From assembly GCA_015060535.1 (NCBI GenBank), contig SUYH01000012.1, forward strand, positions 1 through 64,000: a stretch of DNA of 64,000 nucleotides, written 5' to 3'. This DNA comes from Prevotella sp. (GTDB taxonomy: Bacteria > Bacteroidota > Bacteroidia > Bacteroidales > Bacteroidaceae). The notes beneath the pieces are model-generated. The model was not told where the DNA came from, ran no database searches, and was given only the letters and a program-made list of their open reading frames with translations. Positions 62,358-64,000 of the stretch are shown here, piece by piece; position 1 is the stretch's first letter, and every line of letters starts with the position of its first letter. The position numbers and the translations under genes are program-made.

Positions 62358-63216
62358 AATAATTGTCTAAAACCTGATTAACATCCAAATCCTTAGTGAA
62401 CTGAACCTGTTTGATACCAGCCACATCACTATAAGCGAAATACTCGTTATATTCTCCAGCCAATTGCTTCACCATCTCTACAGTCTCAAAATCCTGCATG
62501 CAGAATATCAGACCTACTCTTTCCTGAATGGTATCGAAAGGAATAGTGTTATCGCCTTCTTGCTCTTTTAACTTCAGCATACCATATAGGAAGATCTCCT
62601 TCGTCACCTTGCGCTTGCCATCTACATTGAAGTAATAACCCTTACCCTCTGAATTCTGGCGAATCAAGTCAAGATCAATCAGCAGAGAAGAGAAATCCTC
62701 ATTGGATTGAGGCTTACGAGGCAAAGCATAATTTTGAAGCAGCACAGCAATATCTTTCTTTACCGTATTGGGATTGAACAGCGTCATCTTGCCAGCTTCC
62801 ACCATCCTCAACTTTACATAAGTCAGAACTTGCTCCCTCTCAAAATGGGTACGCTCACGCTGAACGCCACAGAAGAACATCTTGTAAAGCGTTGCTTCTT
62901 CTGAGAAAACGAGATTGAAATGGAGCAACCACAAGGTGGCAATATCTTCAAGATATTTGTCTTTACCATTTTTGTCGTTGAACAAATAATCTGCCAACTC
63001 AGTTGGTTTGTCATTCTCTGTAACACCAAAGACCCTTAACCAGAATCGGATAGATGCGACCATGTTCTTGCCAACTCCTAATCCAATTACAGCTTCTGGA
63101 CGGTTGAAATCATTTCCAGCCACAACAAAGTCATATCCCTTCTTCAGCCAAAGCGACTTACAAGGGAACGATTCATGACCAGAAAACGAATACTTTTTTA
63201 CTATATTAATGCTCAT
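62341..63216 (-). CDS. sspB: SspB-like DUF4007 protein
   Basis: 291 residues. The N-terminus KYSFSGHESFPCKSLWLKKG is the FSGHE[ST]F motif of DUF4007, a family tied to DNA phosphorothioation; IGLGVGKNMVASIRFWLRVF follows. In the Ssp pathway the DUF4007 protein SspB is reported to be the nickase that opens one strand for sulfur insertion. It is the first gene of the operon. The start at 63216 is the only ATG ahead of the motif. Confidence 0.8.
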   Translation of the reverse strand: MSINIVKKYSFSGHESFPCKSLWLKKGYDFVVAGNDFNRPEAVIGLGVGKNMVASIRFWLRVFGVTENDKPTELADYLFNDKNGKDKYLEDIATLWLLHFNLVFSEEATLYKMFFCGVQRERTHFEREQVLTYVKLRMVEAGKMTLFNPNTVKKDIAVLLQNYALPRKPQSNEDFSSLLIDLDLIRQNSEGKGYYFNVDGKRKVTKEIFLYGMLKLKEQEGDNTIPFDTIQERVGLIFCMQDFETVEMVKQLAGEYNEYFAYSDVAGIKQVQFTKDLDVNQVLDNYYGKDI

Positions 63217-63282
63217 TGTTCTAAGTTACTTAATGAAAAATGCAAAGGAAAAGGACACAAAAATGGCGTGAAGACATCCTTA

Positions 63283-63463
63283 TGCACTTAACCTGAGGGG
63301 CGGTGTCTGGAAAACGGGACCCCTAGAACACAAATAAGAATGCAACACGCCAGAGCGCGTGCAATGTTATGATGTGTTCTTTAGGATACCTTATCCAGGT
63401 CTCCTCTGCTCTATGAACGAACTATCCCAAAATAGAGTTTTCCAGACACCTTCGGTTAAGTGC
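63283..63463 (-). ncRNA. Strongly folded RNA or leader upstream of the ssp-like operon
   Basis: Two perfect stem blocks close the region: GCACTTAACC (63284-63293) with GGTTAAGTGC (63454-63463), and GGTGTCTGGAAAAC (63302-63315) with GTTTTCCAGACACC (63437-63450). Inside, CCTAGAACACA (63322-63332) pairs with TGTGTTCTTTAGG (63373-63385), GGATA/TATCC forms a small hairpin near 63384-63396 and ACGC/GCGT another. The minus strand is favoured because a TACTTTTG box lies 51 bases upstream. A 6S-type RNA or an operon leader both fit. No ORF supports coding. Confidence 0.55.
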
Positions 63464-63513
63464 GTTTCAATAAGCAATGCATCATTAGTCCGGATTTCTC
63501 CCCGAACCAACTG

Positions 63514-63544
63514 CAAAAGTACAAAAAATAAATTGAATAATAAA
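63514..63544 (-). promoter_or_regulatory. Likely promoter of the folded RNA and ssp-like operon
   Basis: Minus strand TTTA (63541-63544), 19 bases, TACTTTTG (63514-63521), the last being a full -7 match. Predicted start near 63507, about 290 bases before the DUF4007 ATG. Confidence 0.6.
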
Positions 63545-63733
63545 CGCTTTTGCACAAAATAACACATTATTTAATAGATTGCAGCGCTACACTTTGCACC
63601 TTTAGGTCAAAGAAAGCCCCTATAAGATGAAATAACGCAAGTGGTAATTTCGCCGATTTTGGGGTTTTTGAAGTCCTAAAAAGTTATTTATATTTAAAAA
63701 TACGGTGATTTTTTCACGAAATCATCCATTAAA

Positions 63734-63765
63734 TTTGCAAAATCGACTTTCTTGTTGTATATTTG
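63734..63765 (+). promoter_or_regulatory. Promoter of the right-edge ATPase gene
   Basis: TTTG (63734-63737), 20 bases, TATATTTG (63758-63765), about 32 bases ahead of the ATG at 63798. The stretch 63545-63733 is AT-rich and shows nothing else. Confidence 0.75.
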
Positions 63766-63797
63766 CACTCAAAATTCAATTATTTAATGGTACGACT

Positions 63798-64000
63798 ATG
63801 ATACAGGAGTTTCAAGTACAGAATTTCTATAGCATCAGGGAGCGGCAAACTATTAGTTTTGTGCCGACCAACGATAGTAATATGCGTGGACAATATGTAC
63901 ACGAAGTGGCAGAAGGAGTGGAACTCCTGAAGATTGGCATCGTGTATGGTAGTAATGCCAGCGGTAAAACTACCTTGCTCCAAGCCCTGTCGTTTTTCCG
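63798..64000 (+). CDS. AAA family ATPase (RloA/AbiL-like), cut by the window edge
   Basis: The first 67 codons of a longer gene: MIQEFQVQNFYSIRERQTIS, then a Walker A GIVYGSNASGKTTLLQAL at about residues 48-65. The N-x-[FY]-x-S-I-x-x-x-x-x-[IL]-[ST]-[FL] start and the GxNxSGKTTL loop are typical of the AAA_15/AAA_21 ATPases of the RloA, AbiL and retron-linked kinds, nearly all found in defence islands. The rest of the gene and any partner (for example RloB) lie outside the window. Confidence 0.75.
   Translation, partial: MIQEFQVQNFYSIRERQTISFVPTNDSNMRGQYVHEVAEGVELLKIGIVYGSNASGKTTLLQALSFF

Noticed and set aside
58030..63216. BREX type 4 system (BrxP-like PAPS-reductase domain plus BrxC-like ATPase)
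   Set aside because: No pglZ or brxL gene is present, and the DUF4007 gene in first position fits the Ssp pathway better.
52200..63216. Classical DndABCDE-FGH system
   Set aside because: DndA, DndB and DndE are absent; the SMC-like gene resembles DndD in layout but stands in the effector part, and DUF4007 leads the operon.
63283..63463. Retron non-coding RNA for the ATPase at 63798
   Set aside because: No reverse transcriptase gene is in the window, and the likely promoter reads away from the ATPase.

Overview
The window looks like a chromosome segment of a Bacteroidales bacterium, most likely a Prevotella-type member of the Prevotellaceae. Promoters follow the Bacteroidetes pattern (TTTG, 19-21 bases, TAnnTTTG), Shine-Dalgarno sites are absent, lipoprotein signals are common, one protein carries a type IX secretion tail, and there are single glycoside hydrolases of families 43, 53 and 2, a VorB-type 2-oxoacid:ferredoxin oxidoreductase and an abundant OmpA-family porin. 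I see no rRNA, tRNA, CRISPR array or complete insertion sequence.

Left edge (1-5.6 kb) is an accessory patch: a phage-like trio (HNH endonuclease, small unknown, WYL_2/SH3-fold protein), a frameshifted small gene with a palindromic promoter, two decayed PIN-type toxin-antitoxin modules that keep their antitoxins and share a copied promoter, then a lipoprotein, a T9SS-tail protein with a chimeric N-terminus and an attenuator-like leader, and a DUF4251 lipoprotein. From 5.7 to 7.7 kb lie prfA-pyrF.

From 7.7 to 28.8 kb almost everything is on the minus strand. A signalling operon (NMT1-type binding protein, Cache/TPR/PP2C fusion, TPR histidine kinase, ATP-grasp protein, GH43 xylosidase) sits downstream of a second long run: zinc-ribbon protein, Ser/Thr kinase, four-module AAA+ ATPase, FHA protein, PP2C phosphatase, MetA (with the residue typical of acetyl-CoA users), RlhA-like U32 protein and a membrane zinc-ribbon lipoprotein. 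The kinase-AAA-FHA-phosphatase set is a complete protein-phosphorylation circuit of unknown purpose and one of the best candidates for an undescribed system.

From 28.8 to 38.8 kb are pepO, an ABC-F protein, acyl-ACP thioesterase, ilvN, ilvB, ilvD (one operon led by ilvD) and a GH53 galactanase. From 38.9 to 51.6 kb are two membrane proteins of unknown role behind a structured leader, a GH2 enzyme, OmpA, the cobU-cobT-cobS cobamide assembly genes, a four-subunit 2-oxoacid:ferredoxin oxidoreductase and a fucose-isomerase-like protein with a 17-codon leader ORF. A roughly 92-bp repeat carrying two tandem promoters occurs twice here.

From 51.9 to 63.2 kb is an anti-phage operon: DUF4007 (SspB-like), P-loop ATPase (SspC-like), PAPS-reductase-like pyrophosphatase (SspD-like), followed by a PLD/DEAH helicase, an 80-residue protein, a zinc-hook SMC-like ATPase and an HTH protein. 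This is read as a single-strand phosphorothioation defence cassette of the SspBCD-SspFGH kind, with no local cysteine desulfurase. Its upstream region holds a strongly folded, probably transcribed RNA of about 180 bases, and the window ends inside another defence-type AAA ATPase on the plus strand.
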